Positions 26,318 through 36,440 are shown, counted from the stretch's first letter. The stretch: DNA of 64,000 nucleotides from Mucilaginibacter jinjuensis (GCF_028596025.1 NZ_CP117167.1:806001-870000), one strand, 5' to 3'. Notes: generated by a model not told the origin, from the letters alone. Numbers and translations are program-made.

Positions 26318-27256
26318 TTAGATTACATGCCTCAAAAACAGCGCGTACAATATCAATAGCATCAATGTGTATTTTACCGCGTAATACAATAGCTCGTTAT
26401 AGGCTTTTAATTTTTTACCCACCAGCCTGATGGAGTAAACGTATTTAAAGATCTTGTTAAGGTTGCCTGTTTTATCCTCACCCATATTGGGCGATGTTGC
26501 TGCCGACATTACAAACCAGCCGAAAAACCTATTCCAGCCCCGGCCAAACATGGTTTTAACCGGGCGCTCAACATCGCAGAATAAAATGAGCCTGTCCATG
26601 TCAGTCTGGTTTTGGGCATGATGGATATAGGTTTCATCAAACAACACATCATCGCCATCTTTCCAGGCATAGGTTTGGCCATCAACTACGATATGGCAGG
26701 CTTCAGAATTCGGTGTAATTAACCCCAAATGATAACGCAACGATCCTGCATAAGGGTCGCGGTGCTGCATCAACTGACTGCCTGCAGGTAATACAGCAAA
26801 CATGGCAGCTTTAATGCTCGGTGTATTTCTAAGCAACTCTACTGTCTTTGGACAATACTTTTCGGCAGAAGGGTGAAAGTTACCGTACCATTTCAGATAA
26901 AAGCGTTTCCATCCACGGCGGAAAAAGGAGTTGAAGCCAATATCGTTGTATTTATCTGATCCTTTAATGAGTTCTTCACGTTCGAGCAAAATGGCTTCGT
27001 CCCTTATAGTTTGCCAGTTTTCTTTAAGCAGATTCAATTCGGGGAATGGTGCCGAATTAATATAAGGTTTGTTTTCTACCGCTGATAAGGCATACATGGG
27101 CACATTGATAGGCGCCATAAAGGTAGAATGATCTGTTAATTGACGGAAGAATTTGTAACGTACCTTACCACGGTAATGAATAATAATGGTGGCGATAATG
27201 AGGCTGTACAGAATGATGAATTTCACCGAAAACAGCTCGTGTAAAATGTCGTTCAT
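26318..27256 (-). CDS. lpxO: Lipid A hydroxylase LpxO-like aspartyl/asparaginyl beta-hydroxylase
   Basis: A 312-residue protein with membrane anchors at both ends (residues 10-27 and about 290-310). The Fe(II)/2-oxoglutarate oxygenase core holds GSQLMQHRDPYAGSLRYHLG, with the His-x-Asp metal pair, a later His in DETYIHHAQN, and the binding Arg downstream. LpxO adds a 2-hydroxyl to a lipid A acyl chain. Linkage to lpxK is not tight (7 kb away), so the assignment rests on domain and anchor layout; a peptide hydroxylase is less likely. Confidence 0.88.
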   Translation of the reverse strand: MNDILHELFSVKFIILYSLIIATIIIHYRGKVRYKFFRQLTDHSTFMAPINVPMYALSAVENKPYINSAPFPELNLLKENWQTIRDEAILLEREELIKGSDKYNDIGFNSFFRRGWKRFYLKWYGNFHPSAEKYCPKTVELLRNTPSIKAAMFAVLPAGSQLMQHRDPYAGSLRYHLGLITPNSEACHIVVDGQTYAWKDGDDVLFDETYIHHAQNQTDMDRLILFCDVERPVKTMFGRGWNRFFGWFVMSAATSPNMGEDKTGNLNKIFKYVYSIRLVGKKLKAYNELLYYAVKYTLMLLILYALFLRHVI

Positions 27257-27372
27257 ACGCAGGGTATTAGTGTGTTACCCAAATTTATTTGATTGGATTT
27301 TTTAACACAATACCAAAAACTACAGAATTTTTAATTTTGACGAAATAATTACTTAATACGGTGAGGTATTGT

Positions 27373-27485
27373 ACGACGTTTTACCCCTTGGGAATGCTAC
27401 TGCAAGTTTCTCAGACTGTGGTGTTCCCCTAAATTAGGGGAATGCAGTGACAGTGCTACCACTTCTAACTTTAAGAGGTATAATA
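27373..27485. repeat. MITE-like inverted-repeat element, degenerate copy A
   Basis: It contains the central palindrome TTCCCCTAAATTAGGGGAA (27424-27442), with an outer pair TTTTACCCCTTG and AAGAGGTATAAT that match imperfectly. It is related to the clearer copy at 28066-28184; the two copies bracket rlmH. Confidence 0.5.
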
Positions 27486-27507
27486 GAAGAATACAGGATT
27501 AAACGAC

Positions 27508-27981
27508 TTACTCGTGGTGGTAAGGTTCACCCTTTAATATCGTATAGGCACGGTACAACTGTTCAATAAAAAACAAACGAACCATTTGATGCGAGAACGT
27601 CATCCGCGAAAGGGACATTTTATCGTTAGCCCGCTGGTAAACTGATTGATCGAAACCATAAGGCCCGCCGATTATAAATACCAGGTTTTGTACCGAGCCA
27701 ATCGCTTTTTTATCAAGATAAGCCGAAAATTGTGTGGAGGTAAGCTCCATGCCTTTTTCATCCAGCAATATCACATAATCAGTATTACTGAGTTTCTTTA
27801 AAATCAACTCTGCTTCTTTTGTTTTCTGCTGATCAGTGGTGAGGGCTTTGGTATTCTTCAGCTCGGGCAGATCAATAATGTCCAGCTTAATATAATGCTT
27901 CAGTCGTTTAATATATTTATCGATGCCTTCTTTGAGGTAGGCATCTTCGGTTTTTCCAACGGTGAGCAGGGTAATCTTCAT
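27508..27981 (-). CDS. rlmH: 23S rRNA (pseudouridine1915-N3)-methyltransferase
   Basis: A 157-residue SPOUT methyltransferase that modifies helix 69 of 23S rRNA. Family segments: MKITLLTVGKTEDAYLKEGI, LLDEKGMELTS, the AdoMet-binding knot FIIGGPYGFDQSVYQRA, and the C-terminal MTFSHQMVRLFFIEQLYRAY with YHHE end. It acts on 70S ribosomes as a dimer. Length and ends are normal. Confidence 0.97.
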   Translation of the reverse strand: MKITLLTVGKTEDAYLKEGIDKYIKRLKHYIKLDIIDLPELKNTKALTTDQQKTKEAELILKKLSNTDYVILLDEKGMELTSTQFSAYLDKKAIGSVQNLVFIIGGPYGFDQSVYQRANDKMSLSRMTFSHQMVRLFFIEQLYRAYTILKGEPYHHE

Positions 27982-28065
27982 AATTAATTATGGGGCAAAT
28001 ATACGGGTTATAATAAATTAGGGGGATGGCTTAGCCTGTTAATCATATATGCTTCCAATGTCAAG

Positions 28066-28184
28066 CCTAAATTATACCCCTTATTTACGCTGTTGCAAAT
28101 TGCACCGACAATAGTGTCCCCCTAATTTAGGGGAAAGCAAAGGTATTGCTATATCACTGCCCTTAATAAGGGGTATAAATTAAG
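28066..28184. repeat. MITE-like element with terminal inverted repeats, copy B
   Basis: Left arm 28066-28085 (CCTAAATTATACCCCTTATT) and right arm 28165-28184 match at 18 of 20 positions as inverted repeats; a CCCCTAATTTAGGGG palindrome lies in the middle. About 119 bp, with no coding capacity. Confidence 0.65.
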
Positions 28185-28203
28185 ATGCTAAAATTGATTC
28201 CAC

Positions 28204-28233
28204 AAAAAAAGCCATCCCGAATACCGGGATGGC
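28204..28233 (-). terminator. Terminator of the TonB-receptor gene
   Basis: On the minus strand GGCCATCCCGG, a short loop and CCGGGATGGC-complementary bases are followed by TTTTTTT. It starts about 30 bases after the receptor stop. Confidence 0.88.
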
Positions 28234-28264
28234 CATATTACAAATTGTGAAGGATTGTTCTTTA

Positions 28265-30778
28265 TTAATTGTTACCACCGGCAGGGATACCACCACCGCC
28301 CTGGTCACCTTGTTTGGTGTCGTCGTTGTTGATCTTTTTCTTATCGGCAGTGAAGCTTACTTTACCAAAGTTGTAGCTAAACGTTACACCGAACGAACGG
28401 AATGGAAACGCTGTGCTGCTGGTTTGTGAGAAGTTGGCATTCGAAATATTTTGTTTGAAATATTTGTCTTTGCTAAACGGTGTAACTGTGTTTAAACCGA
28501 TAGAAGCTTTCTTGTTCCAAAGTTGTTTTTTAGCACCAAATGCGTACATACTAAATGTTGGGCTGGTACCTTGTATGGTACGGCGAGGCGAGTTGGTAAA
28601 GCCAAAACCTTCGGCCACATAACCTTTACCCAAATCGGCAGATACGCTTACGAAAGCAGTATATTGTACATACACGCCCGATTGGCTGAGCTGGCTGGTG
28701 TATAAAGCATAAGGAGTTGGGTTGTAAGTATAAGCATTGATACTACCACGAAGTGTGATGGCTTTAACCGGGTTTACCGAACCAAAAATGCTGGCTCCCC
28801 ACGAGTTATTTACACCCACGTTTACATATTTACTACGGGTAACGTTAACCGAATCGCCATTGGTAGGGTTTACATCTATAACAGAATTAGAAAGGTTCTC
28901 GATCATGTCGCCGGTGTGTTTGTAGTAAACCGATGCGTTGATAATTGATGAACCGATAAAGGTGTTATAGTTCAACTCTACAGTTTGTGAAATCTCCGGA
29001 GATAATCTTGGGCTACCCTCGCTTTGGCTCTGGAAGTTGGCTTTGTTAATGAACGGGTTCAAGTAAGTTAAGCTCGGGCGCTGTATACGTTTGCTATAGC
29101 TCAGCTTTATGGTTGATGTTGGCGTTAAAGCTTTTTGTACCGTAAAGCTTGGTATAAAAGTGGTATAGTTTTGTGTAAACGGTACCAGGTTTAATTGGGT
29201 AGCATTGTCGGTCGGGTTACCTTTAATGTCGGTATTTTCAACACGTGCGCCACCAATTAATGAGTAGCCTTTAGGTAATGTAACCGTAAATACGCTATAA
29301 CCCGCAACTACATTCTGGTTGTAGCCATAAGTGTTTGAGTTAAGATTGTCGAAAATATAGTTACCACTGTAAGTAGGGTCGTTATAAACTTCGTAATCGC
29401 TGCTTAACCTTCTTAAAATGGTTTTACCACCGGCCTCAAATTTAAAGGCTTTGGTTACAGGCAAAGTATAGTCGGCCTGGAAGGTATACTCATCGTTTGT
29501 ACCATCGTTTTTGCCCTTTTGGTTTTCTTTAAGGGTGGTATTAAGGTACTGGTTACTGTAATCTGTATTGATGATACTGTGGCTCCACTGACCAGAGAAA
29601 GTTAACTCATGGCCTTCTTTTTTAAACTTGTGAGTATAGTCGGCACTCCAGTCGAAACCGCCAAAAGAGTTGTGTGAGCTTGTTGGCGATGAGTAGGCAA
29701 CATTTTGTGTAGGATCGGCAAAACCAGCTTGTGTGGTTTGTGTAAGGCCGCTGTTATTAAAACCACCTTTGTTTAAACGGATGGTTGAAGTAAAGCTGTT
29801 ATAGTTATTTACATCATAACTGGCAGTTACCGAACCGATAGAGGCAAAACGTTTAATAGTACTTTCTGAATTACTGTTGATGTTACCACTGTTTGTAAAC
29901 GATTGGTTAAACGTAGTGGTTGATTTTTGAGGCCAGGTATAGTTACCACCAATGTTGGCGCTTAAGCTAAAACGGTTTTTGTTGTAGTTTAAGTTAAGGT
30001 TACCATTGTTTTGGCGTGTACCCACACCACCACTTACCGAACCACTAAAGCCCGACATGTTTTTTTGTTTGGTGATGATGTTGATGATACCTGCCGAACC
30101 TTCTGCATCATATTTTGCCGAAGGTGAGGTAATTACTTCTACGCTTTTAATCTGATCGGCAGGGATGGTTTTCAATACATCCGATAAGCTGGCCGACATA
30201 GCGCCTGATGGTTTACCGTTGATTAATACACGCACGTTTTGATCACCGCGTACTGATACGTTACCGTTGATATCAACAGCTACCAATGGTACTTTCTGTA
30301 ATACGTCAGTAGCGTTACCACCGGTTGAGGTAATATCTTTCTCGGCATTGAAAACGATTTTATCGATACGGCTTTCAACCAATGAGGTTTTGCCGGTTAC
30401 CACAACTTCTTTCAAAGCTTTGGCACCTGGAGATACCATGATAGAACCAATGTTTTTATCAGGCTTTGAACCTGTGGTTAATACAGGATCAATCACCTTG
30501 GTTGGGTAGCCAATATAGCTGATGGCCAGTTTATAGTTGCCGGGCTTAATGTCCAGTTTAAAAACTCCTTTCGAGTCGGTTAGTACCCCGTTAAGCGGCA
30601 CCTTGCCACCACTACGGAAAATGCTGACAGTAGCATAGTCCAGCGGTTTGCCGGATAGGGAGTCGATCACCGTACCAGAGATCCGTCCGGTGATGGTTGC
30701 ACCGCCACCCACACCCATCTGGGCCTTAGCCGATAGTACAGTACAGAATATTGCAAAAAGTAAAAGTATACGTTTCAT
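28265..30778 (-). CDS. TonB-dependent outer-membrane receptor (carboxypeptidase-regulatory domain plus plug and barrel)
   Basis: 837 residues with a signal peptide (MKRILLLFAIFCTVLSAKA). Residues about 30-120 form a CarboxypepD_reg-like domain (GTVIDSLSGKPLDYATVSIF), followed by a plug domain near 125-225 with KEVVVTGKTSLVESRIDKIV and DVLQKVPLVAVDINGNVSVR, then an outer-membrane barrel of the OMP_b-brl_3 type. The C-terminus is Gly/Pro-rich instead of ending in the usual Phe. Such receptors import large or scarce ligands with TonB/ExbBD energy. There is no SusD partner next door, so it is not a standard glycan-uptake pair; the ligand is unknown. Confidence 0.9.
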   Translation of the reverse strand: MKRILLLFAIFCTVLSAKAQMGVGGGATITGRISGTVIDSLSGKPLDYATVSIFRSGGKVPLNGVLTDSKGVFKLDIKPGNYKLAISYIGYPTKVIDPVLTTGSKPDKNIGSIMVSPGAKALKEVVVTGKTSLVESRIDKIVFNAEKDITSTGGNATDVLQKVPLVAVDINGNVSVRGDQNVRVLINGKPSGAMSASLSDVLKTIPADQIKSVEVITSPSAKYDAEGSAGIINIITKQKNMSGFSGSVSGGVGTRQNNGNLNLNYNKNRFSLSANIGGNYTWPQKSTTTFNQSFTNSGNINSNSESTIKRFASIGSVTASYDVNNYNSFTSTIRLNKGGFNNSGLTQTTQAGFADPTQNVAYSSPTSSHNSFGGFDWSADYTHKFKKEGHELTFSGQWSHSIINTDYSNQYLNTTLKENQKGKNDGTNDEYTFQADYTLPVTKAFKFEAGGKTILRRLSSDYEVYNDPTYSGNYIFDNLNSNTYGYNQNVVAGYSVFTVTLPKGYSLIGGARVENTDIKGNPTDNATQLNLVPFTQNYTTFIPSFTVQKALTPTSTIKLSYSKRIQRPSLTYLNPFINKANFQSQSEGSPRLSPEISQTVELNYNTFIGSSIINASVYYKHTGDMIENLSNSVIDVNPTNGDSVNVTRSKYVNVGVNNSWGASIFGSVNPVKAITLRGSINAYTYNPTPYALYTSQLSQSGVYVQYTAFVSVSADLGKGYVAEGFGFTNSPRRTIQGTSPTFSMYAFGAKKQLWNKKASIGLNTVTPFSKDKYFKQNISNANFSQTSSTAFPFRSFGVTFSYNFGKVSFTADKKKINNDDTKQGDQGGGGIPAGGNN

Positions 30779-30950
30779 TTATTAATGATTTTGTGGATTA
30801 GAGGCGAAATTACTTCAAATGTTACAGGCAAAAATGAAGAAAGTAGTAAATGTGGTAAGGATGACACGTTTGTTACAAATAAATGTGTCTATTTAACGCA
30901 TTGAGGGTGTTTGAGTTGTAATGATTTAGGTTGTTAAATTAGTTAATAGG

Positions 30951-31060
30951 CTGTCGCAAGTTTAGCATAGCGTAACTTGTGACTGTACTTATGTAAGCTT
31001 CCAGCTTACGTAAGGTGAAACCTTACAACATTATTACCACAAGTTGAAAACTTGCGGCAG
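30951..31060. repeat. REP-like nested palindrome, copy 3 (remote from the RAYT gene)
   Basis: Left arm 30951-30981 (CTGTCGCAAGTTTAGCATAG...) and right arm 31038-31060 with an inner GTAAGCTTCCAGCTTAC stem. The right arm has lost about eight bases compared with copies 1 and 2. It shows that the family has moved or spread beyond the RAYT locus. Confidence 0.85.
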
Positions 31061-31085
31061 CGATTATTGTATGGATATAAAATTT

Positions 31086-31222
31086 GTCATTGCGAGGCAC
31101 GAAGCAATCGCGAACTTTACAGAGCTGCTCTGTAGATCGGGGATCGCTTCGTTCCTCGCAATGACGGTAAAACTTGTTTAGCTTAAATCTTGATTCTTGT
31201 TTCTCGATTCTTGCTTCTCGCA
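31086..31222. repeat. Family R repeat R5 and a word-like repeat
   Basis: 31086-31166 is family R (GTCATTGCGAG ... CTCGCAATGAC). 31185-31222 is a word stretch of CTTGATTCTTGTTTCTCG type ending at the leuS stop. The 446-base gap holds only REP copy 3 and these repeats. Confidence 0.85.
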
Positions 31223-31224
31223 GC

Positions 31225-34038
31225 TTAAACTACCATATTCACAATCCTACCCTTTACAACAATCACCTTTTTAGGGGCTTTGCCATCGAGGTAGCGTTGC
31301 ACATCGGCGTTGGCTAAAACAAAAGCCTCGGTATCTTTCACATCAAGCGAAAGCGGGATGTTGAGGTTCATTTTAGTTTTGCCGTTGATAGAGATCGGAT
31401 AAGCAAACTCATCTTCAACCAAATATTCAGGGTTAAATTTAGGGTAGGCGGCGTACGATAATGTACCTGCCTCGTTGCCTAATAATACCCAAAGCTCCTC
31501 ACAAATGTGAGGTGCATAAGGCTCAAGGATAATCACCATCTCTTGCAGAATGGCGCGTTTGTTACATTTGAGATCAGTCAATTCGTTAACCGCGATCATG
31601 AAGCTGGAAACAGAGGTGTTGAACGAGAAACGCTCGATATCTTCTTCAACCTTACGGATGATTTTGTGTAATGATTTTAGCTCTGCTTTAGTCGGTGCGT
31701 CGTCAGATACGGTAAATTCCCATGCATCGTTATGAAACAACCTCCAGAACTTACGCAGAAATTTAAACACACCTTCGATACCATTGGTGTTCCATGGCTT
31801 GCTTTGCTCCAGCGGACCTAAGAACATTTCGTACATGCGCAGGGTATCGGCACCGTAACGCTCAATAATATCGTCAGGGTTAACCACGTTGAATTTAGAT
31901 TTCGACATCTTTTCAACTTCAACACCGCAGATGTATTTGCCGTTCTCTAAAATAAACTCAGCAGTCTCATATTCGGCACGCCATTTTTTGAATTTCTCCA
32001 GGTCAAGCACTTCATTGGTTACAATGTTAACATCAACATGTAATGGCGTTGTTTTATGCTGATCTATCAAACCATGAGATACATAGGTGTTGGTCGGGCG
32101 GCCTTCTTCATCTACCAAACGATAAACAAAGTTAGATCGACCCTGGATCATCCCCTGGTTAATCAGCTTCTTGAAAGGTTCTTCTTCAACAACTTTACCT
32201 ATATCTTTCAAAAATTTGTTCCAGAAACGGCTGTACAACAGGTGACCGGTTGCATGCTCAGAACCACCGATATACAAATCCACATCTTTCCAGTACTCAA
32301 TTGCTTCTTTCGATGCAAATTCGGTATCGTTTTGGGCATCCATGTAGCGATACCAGTACCAGCTGCTGCCAGCCCAACCCGGCATGGTGCTTAACTCATA
32401 TTCAAAGCCGTTATAGTTCCAATCTGCAGCGCGGGCCAAAGGTGGTTCGCCGCTTTCGGTTGGTAAATATTTATCAACCTCGGGCAGTAAAAGCGGCAAT
32501 TCGCTTTCGCTGATTAAGTGAGGCAGGTTATCTTTAAAATAAACCGGAACAGGCTCGCCCCAATAACGTTGACGGCCAAAAATGGCATCGCGCATACGGA
32601 AGTTAACACGGGCTTTACCGGCTCCAACTTCTTCCAATTTGGCAATTACGGCAGCGGTTGCTGTTTTGTATTCTAAGCCATTGATGAAGTCAGAATTGAT
32701 GTATTTACCTTCTTTAGTCGGGTCGGCTTCTACTTCAATGTTCTGAATGTCCATAATAGGCACAATCGGCAAATTGAAGTGCTTGGCAAACAAATAATCG
32801 CGCTGATCGCCCGATGGAACGGCCATTACTGCACCAGTACCATAGCCAGCTAACACGTAATCGGCAATCCATAACTGGATCTTCTCGCCGTTTAGCGGGT
32901 TTAATACATAGCTGCCGGTAAATGCACCCGATACTGTTTTGGTATCGGCCATACGGTCAAGCTCCGATTTCTTTTTGGTTTGGGCGATGTATGCTTCAAC
33001 AGTAGCTTTTTGCTCTGGCGTGGTTAGTTGTGCAGCCAACTCATGCTCTGGTGCCAATACCACAAACGTTACGCCGAAAATGGTATCAACACGGGTGGTG
33101 AAAACCTCTATAAAGTTTTGAGTTGTGAGTTGCGAGTTTTCAGTCTGGCTCCCCGAAACTGATAACTGGAACCTAACACTCGCCCCAACACTTTTGCCGA
33201 TCCAGTTGCGCTGCATTTCTTTTAGCGGTTCCGGCCAGTCAATGGTGTCGAGGCCTTGCAATAAACGCTCAGCGTATGCGGTGATGCGCATGCTCCACTG
33301 CATCATTTTCTTTTGCTCAACAGGGTAACCGCCGCGCTCAGAGAAGCCGTCTTTTACCTCGTCGTTTGCCAATACGGTACCTAAAGCGGCACACCAGTTT
33401 ACGGTGCTTTCGCGCAGGTAGGTAAGGCGATATTTTAATAATTCCTGTTGTTGTTCTTCAGATGATAACGCTTTCCACTCATCGGCAGTAAAGGTTAATA
33501 CCTCTTCGTCGCTCACGGCGTTGATGCCTTTTGATCCTTGGGTTTCGAAATGCTCAACCAATGAGGCAATAGATTCTGCTTTTTCGGCAACCTTATTATA
33601 CCACGAGTTAAACAGCTCCATAAAGATCCATTGCGTCCACTTGTAATAGCCGGGCGAACTGGTGCGTACTTCGCGGCTCCAGTCGAACGAGAACCCGATC
33701 TGGTCTAACTGGCGGCGGTAAGTGGCAATATTATCTTCGGTAGTAATGGCCGGGTGCTGGCCGGTTTGTATGGCATATTGCTCGGCCGGTAAGCCAAACG
33801 AATCGTAACCCATTGGGTGCAAAACGTTAAAGCCTTTGAGGCGTTTATAGCGTGCAAAAATATCAGAAGCGATGTAACCCAGCGGGTGCCCAACGTGCAA
33901 ACCTGCCCCCGATGGATAAGGGAACATATCCAGCACAAAATACTTTGGTTTTGACGATTGGTTGTCGGCTTTAAATGTTTGATTGGTAGCCCAAAACTGC
34001 TGCCACTTTTTCTCGATGTCTTTAAACTGATAATCCAT
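31225..34038 (-). CDS. leuS: Leucyl-tRNA synthetase
   Basis: A 937-residue class I synthetase charging tRNA-Leu. The HIGH motif is HVGH (48-51), KMSKS is at 710-714, and the CP1 editing domain lies between, with [20 protein letters not shown] and [15 protein letters not shown]. Bacterial-type order and length. One oddity: residues about 287-306 ([16 protein letters not shown]) lie in the editing domain and are encoded by a stretch that looks like the window's intergenic word repeats. The frame stays open, so the enzyme should be functional. It is flanked by its own 3' word repeat and transcribed alone. Confidence 0.97.
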   Translation of the reverse strand: MDYQFKDIEKKWQQFWATNQTFKADNQSSKPKYFVLDMFPYPSGAGLHVGHPLGYIASDIFARYKRLKGFNVLHPMGYDSFGLPAEQYAIQTGQHPAITTEDNIATYRRQLDQIGFSFDWSREVRTSSPGYYKWTQWIFMELFNSWYNKVAEKAESIASLVEHFETQGSKGINAVSDEEVLTFTADEWKALSSEEQQQELLKYRLTYLRESTVNWCAALGTVLANDEVKDGFSERGGYPVEQKKMMQWSMRITAYAERLLQGLDTIDWPEPLKEMQRNWIGKSVGASVRFQLSVSGSQTENSQLTTQNFIEVFTTRVDTIFGVTFVVLAPEHELAAQLTTPEQKATVEAYIAQTKKKSELDRMADTKTVSGAFTGSYVLNPLNGEKIQLWIADYVLAGYGTGAVMAVPSGDQRDYLFAKHFNLPIVPIMDIQNIEVEADPTKEGKYINSDFINGLEYKTATAAVIAKLEEVGAGKARVNFRMRDAIFGRQRYWGEPVPVYFKDNLPHLISESELPLLLPEVDKYLPTESGEPPLARAADWNYNGFEYELSTMPGWAGSSWYWYRYMDAQNDTEFASKEAIEYWKDVDLYIGGSEHATGHLLYSRFWNKFLKDIGKVVEEEPFKKLINQGMIQGRSNFVYRLVDEEGRPTNTYVSHGLIDQHKTTPLHVDVNIVTNEVLDLEKFKKWRAEYETAEFILENGKYICGVEVEKMSKSKFNVVNPDDIIERYGADTLRMYEMFLGPLEQSKPWNTNGIEGVFKFLRKFWRLFHNDAWEFTVSDDAPTKAELKSLHKIIRKVEEDIERFSFNTSVSSFMIAVNELTDLKCNKRAILQEMVIILEPYAPHICEELWVLLGNEAGTLSYAAYPKFNPEYLVEDEFAYPISINGKTKMNLNIPLSLDVKDTEAFVLANADVQRYLDGKAPKKVIVVKGRIVNMVV

Positions 34039-34174
34039 TATTGCTAACGCTATAAAAAATGCGATTGCGAATTTAAGAAAAATGACGGCTTATCTAATAG
34101 AGTTTACGCATTACTACATTTTTACCAAAGTGTTAATTGTTTAATTAGCCCCTAATTAAGTATAATTGTTAACC

Positions 34175-35431
34175 ATGAAACGTTTATTCTCCAACCTCAC
34201 CTTCCAGGTTATTATCGCTATTGTGCTCGGCGTTGTAGTCGGCATTTACTTTAAAGGCTTTGCGCCAACGGCACAGACCATCAGCAAGGTATTTATCAGT
34301 ATGATTACCATGCTCATTGCACCTATCATTTTCTTCGTTATTGTACTCGGTATAGCCGGTATGAACGATATGAAAAAAGTAGGCAGGGTAGGCGGTAAGG
34401 CTATTTTATACTTCGAAGTAGTAACCACATTTGCATTGGTATTGGGTGTAGTATTTGCTAATGTGTTACGCCCAGGCGACGGCATGGTGGTAAATGCAGC
34501 CCACAAGGTAGACCCCAAACTGGCGGGCTATGAAGCCCAGGCTGCCCAAATGCACTGGGGCGATTTTTTTGCCCACATTGTACCCGGAAACGTAATTGAA
34601 GCTTTTGCCAAAGGCGATATTCTGCAGATCCTGTTCTTCGCCATTTTGTTTGGTTACGGATTAAGCAAAATGGGCGACAGCGGAAAATCTGTGGTAGAAG
34701 GTATCGATAAACTCTCGAAAGTATTCTTCAACATTATGGGCGTGGTGATGAAGTTTGCCCCAATCGGTGCTTTTGGTGGTATGGCTTTTACGGTGGGTAC
34801 TTATGGCATTTCGACACTGTTGCCTATGCTGAAATTATTGGGAGCAGTTTACCTGGCTATGGCAGTTTTCATTTTTGTAGTGTTGAATATCATTTGTGTG
34901 ATCAACAAGATCAGCCTGTGGCAGTATTTGAAATTTATCCGCCAGGAAATTTTGATCGTGTTCGGAACCTCATCTTCAGAACCGGTATTGCCGAGTATGA
35001 TGGTGAAGATGGAGCAATTCGGCTGCGCCAAATCTGTGGTAGGGTTGGTGATTCCGACGGGTTATTCCTTTAACCTCGATGGTACCACGATCTATCTTTC
35101 TATGTCGGTTATCTTTTTGGCGCAGGCATTTCATATCCCGCTTTCGCTGGGCCAACAGTTAACTATTATCGGTATACTGATGGTAACCTCTAAAGGTGCA
35201 GCAGGTGTTACAGGCAGCGGTTTTATTGTACTGGCTTCTACATTGACGGCAATTAAAGTAATCCCGGTCGAAAGCGTGGCAATACTGCTGGGTGTAGACA
35301 GGTTTATGTCGCTCGCCCGTGCCTTAACCAACGTAATTGGTAATGGTATTGCCAGTGTGGTTATTGCCAAAAGTGAGAAAGCTTTTGATGAAGAGAAGTA
35401 TAGGTTGGCGATAAGCCCCCCGGCACCCTAA
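34175..35431 (+). CDS. Dicarboxylate/amino acid:cation symporter (DAACS family)
   Basis: 418 residues from MKRLFSNLTFQ; a TTG three codons upstream is a less likely start. About eight membrane helices plus two re-entrant loops. Diagnostic segments: the serine-rich hairpin FGTSSSEPVLPSMM, the PTGYSFNLDGTTIYLSM motif and TSKGAAGVTGSGFIVLAST, as in DctA/GltP proteins. It imports C4-dicarboxylates or acidic amino acids with Na+ or H+. Which of these it carries is not resolved. It diverges from leuS, with a 136-base gap between them. Confidence 0.94.
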   Translation: MKRLFSNLTFQVIIAIVLGVVVGIYFKGFAPTAQTISKVFISMITMLIAPIIFFVIVLGIAGMNDMKKVGRVGGKAILYFEVVTTFALVLGVVFANVLRPGDGMVVNAAHKVDPKLAGYEAQAAQMHWGDFFAHIVPGNVIEAFAKGDILQILFFAILFGYGLSKMGDSGKSVVEGIDKLSKVFFNIMGVVMKFAPIGAFGGMAFTVGTYGISTLLPMLKLLGAVYLAMAVFIFVVLNIICVINKISLWQYLKFIRQEILIVFGTSSSEPVLPSMMVKMEQFGCAKSVVGLVIPTGYSFNLDGTTIYLSMSVIFLAQAFHIPLSLGQQLTIIGILMVTSKGAAGVTGSGFIVLASTLTAIKVIPVESVAILLGVDRFMSLARALTNVIGNGIASVVIAKSEKAFDEEKYRLAISPPAP

Positions 35432-35440
35432 AGGGGGAGA

Positions 35441-35560
35441 ATAATTTCGGATTTCGGATGTTCGATTTCGGATTTGGTAAGAAATAAAATGAAAGCACAC
35501 GTGCACTAAAGGTGTAGTGAAAAGGCTATATTAGTTAGGGATATTATAAACTTAACTTTG
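35441..35560 (+). promoter_or_regulatory. Word-like repeat (family E) and -7 box of the next gene
   Basis: 35441-35480 repeats ATTTCGGATTTCGGATG-type words. TAACTTTG (35553-35560) fits TAnnTTTG and lies 17 bases before the ATG at 35578. Confidence 0.6.
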
Positions 35561-35577
35561 ACACGCATCAAATAGTA

Positions 35578-35988
35578 ATGAATAACAGTAACGTTTGGAC
35601 TCCAAAAGAAGTAAGAAGAACAATGTCAACTGCTACAGGAATTATCTTAATAATTGGTGGGATATTTTTGCTTTACAAAAGAATTAATGCTACCGGTACT
35701 GTTGATATTAAGTCGGCCATTTTTAACGGCAAAATAGAATCAGGCAGTGCCGGGTTAATTACTGTGTTTTTGGGTATTACTATTATGTTGTTAAGCAACG
35801 CTACACCTAATACTGATAAGCTTACTTTAATTAAAAATAATAGAATTGTAATAGTGGGTATATTAGCTTTATTATTTATAATATTAACAATTTTAGCTGC
35901 CTTGTACCCCGAGGTTAGAGTAATCTCAATATTTGTAATATCAAGTTTAATTGTTGTATTCATAAAATTAATAACCTCATTTTTTTAA
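35578..35988 (+). CDS. Small integral membrane protein, function unknown
   Basis: 136 residues with four likely membrane segments: about 17-34 (TATGIILIIGGIFLLYK), 58-75, 90-110 and 115-135. No catalytic motif can be seen and the family is not recognised. The sequence is unusually Ile-rich and AT-rich for the window, which may point to relaxed selection or transfer. A good -7 box 17 bases upstream supports expression. Confidence 0.65.
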   Translation: MNNSNVWTPKEVRRTMSTATGIILIIGGIFLLYKRINATGTVDIKSAIFNGKIESGSAGLITVFLGITIMLLSNATPNTDKLTLIKNNRIVIVGILALLFIILTILAALYPEVRVISIFVISSLIVVFIKLITSFF

Positions 35989-36025
35989 TAAAAATGTGAT
36001 TGATGTTGTCGTTAATGTTTTCCTC

Positions 36026-36116
36026 CGCATTAGGGATTGCAGCGGATACCGGCCTCGCGCCCAATGCCTGCAGGCGTATGAGTGGAAAGCCCGGGCCGAA
36101 GGTAATGCCCAGATTT
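36026..36116. ncRNA. GC-rich structured element, candidate conserved Bacteroidota RNA or repeat
   Basis: A GC-rich island in an AT-rich gap. It runs from TTAGGGATTGCAGCGGA through the perfect palindrome GCCTGCAGGC (36066-36075) to AAAGCCCGGGCCGAAGG and GTAATGCCCAG. Elements with this opening and close are familiar near gene ends in Bacteroidota; it may be the Flavo-1 motif or a simple repeat. Not established here. Confidence 0.35.
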
Positions 36117-36129
36117 AGTTTTGAATGAG

Positions 36130-36440
36130 TGAATGGTGAATTAGTGAGTTTTGGAAATCGCAGATACTTCTTTTATCCCATTACATCAACCACAATACAA
36201 TGCCACCCTGTTCTCGGTTAACAAGAATATATCAACCTTCATCTTTTTATACCTTCTCATCATCAACATCTCATTATATTTCATAATACATAGCCAACAA
36301 TATATCCAACTAACCTCAATTCACCATAATTCCTATTACCATATTCGCAAAATCACCACCCAAACTTTCCCTTATTTTAACCTTTTTATAACACAAACAT
36401 TACCTTGTAAATTTTATACAACAACACCGCCAACTGGCGT
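36130..36440. other. Strongly G-depleted intergenic stretch, no supported gene
   Basis: Between about 36214 and 36412 the plus strand has only a few G residues and is rich in A, T and C. A 100-codon open frame (36151-36453) crosses it, but its product is low-complexity Thr/Ile/Tyr/His without any family feature, so it is not called. A word-like GTGAATTAGTGAG stretch starts it. Confidence 0.5.
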
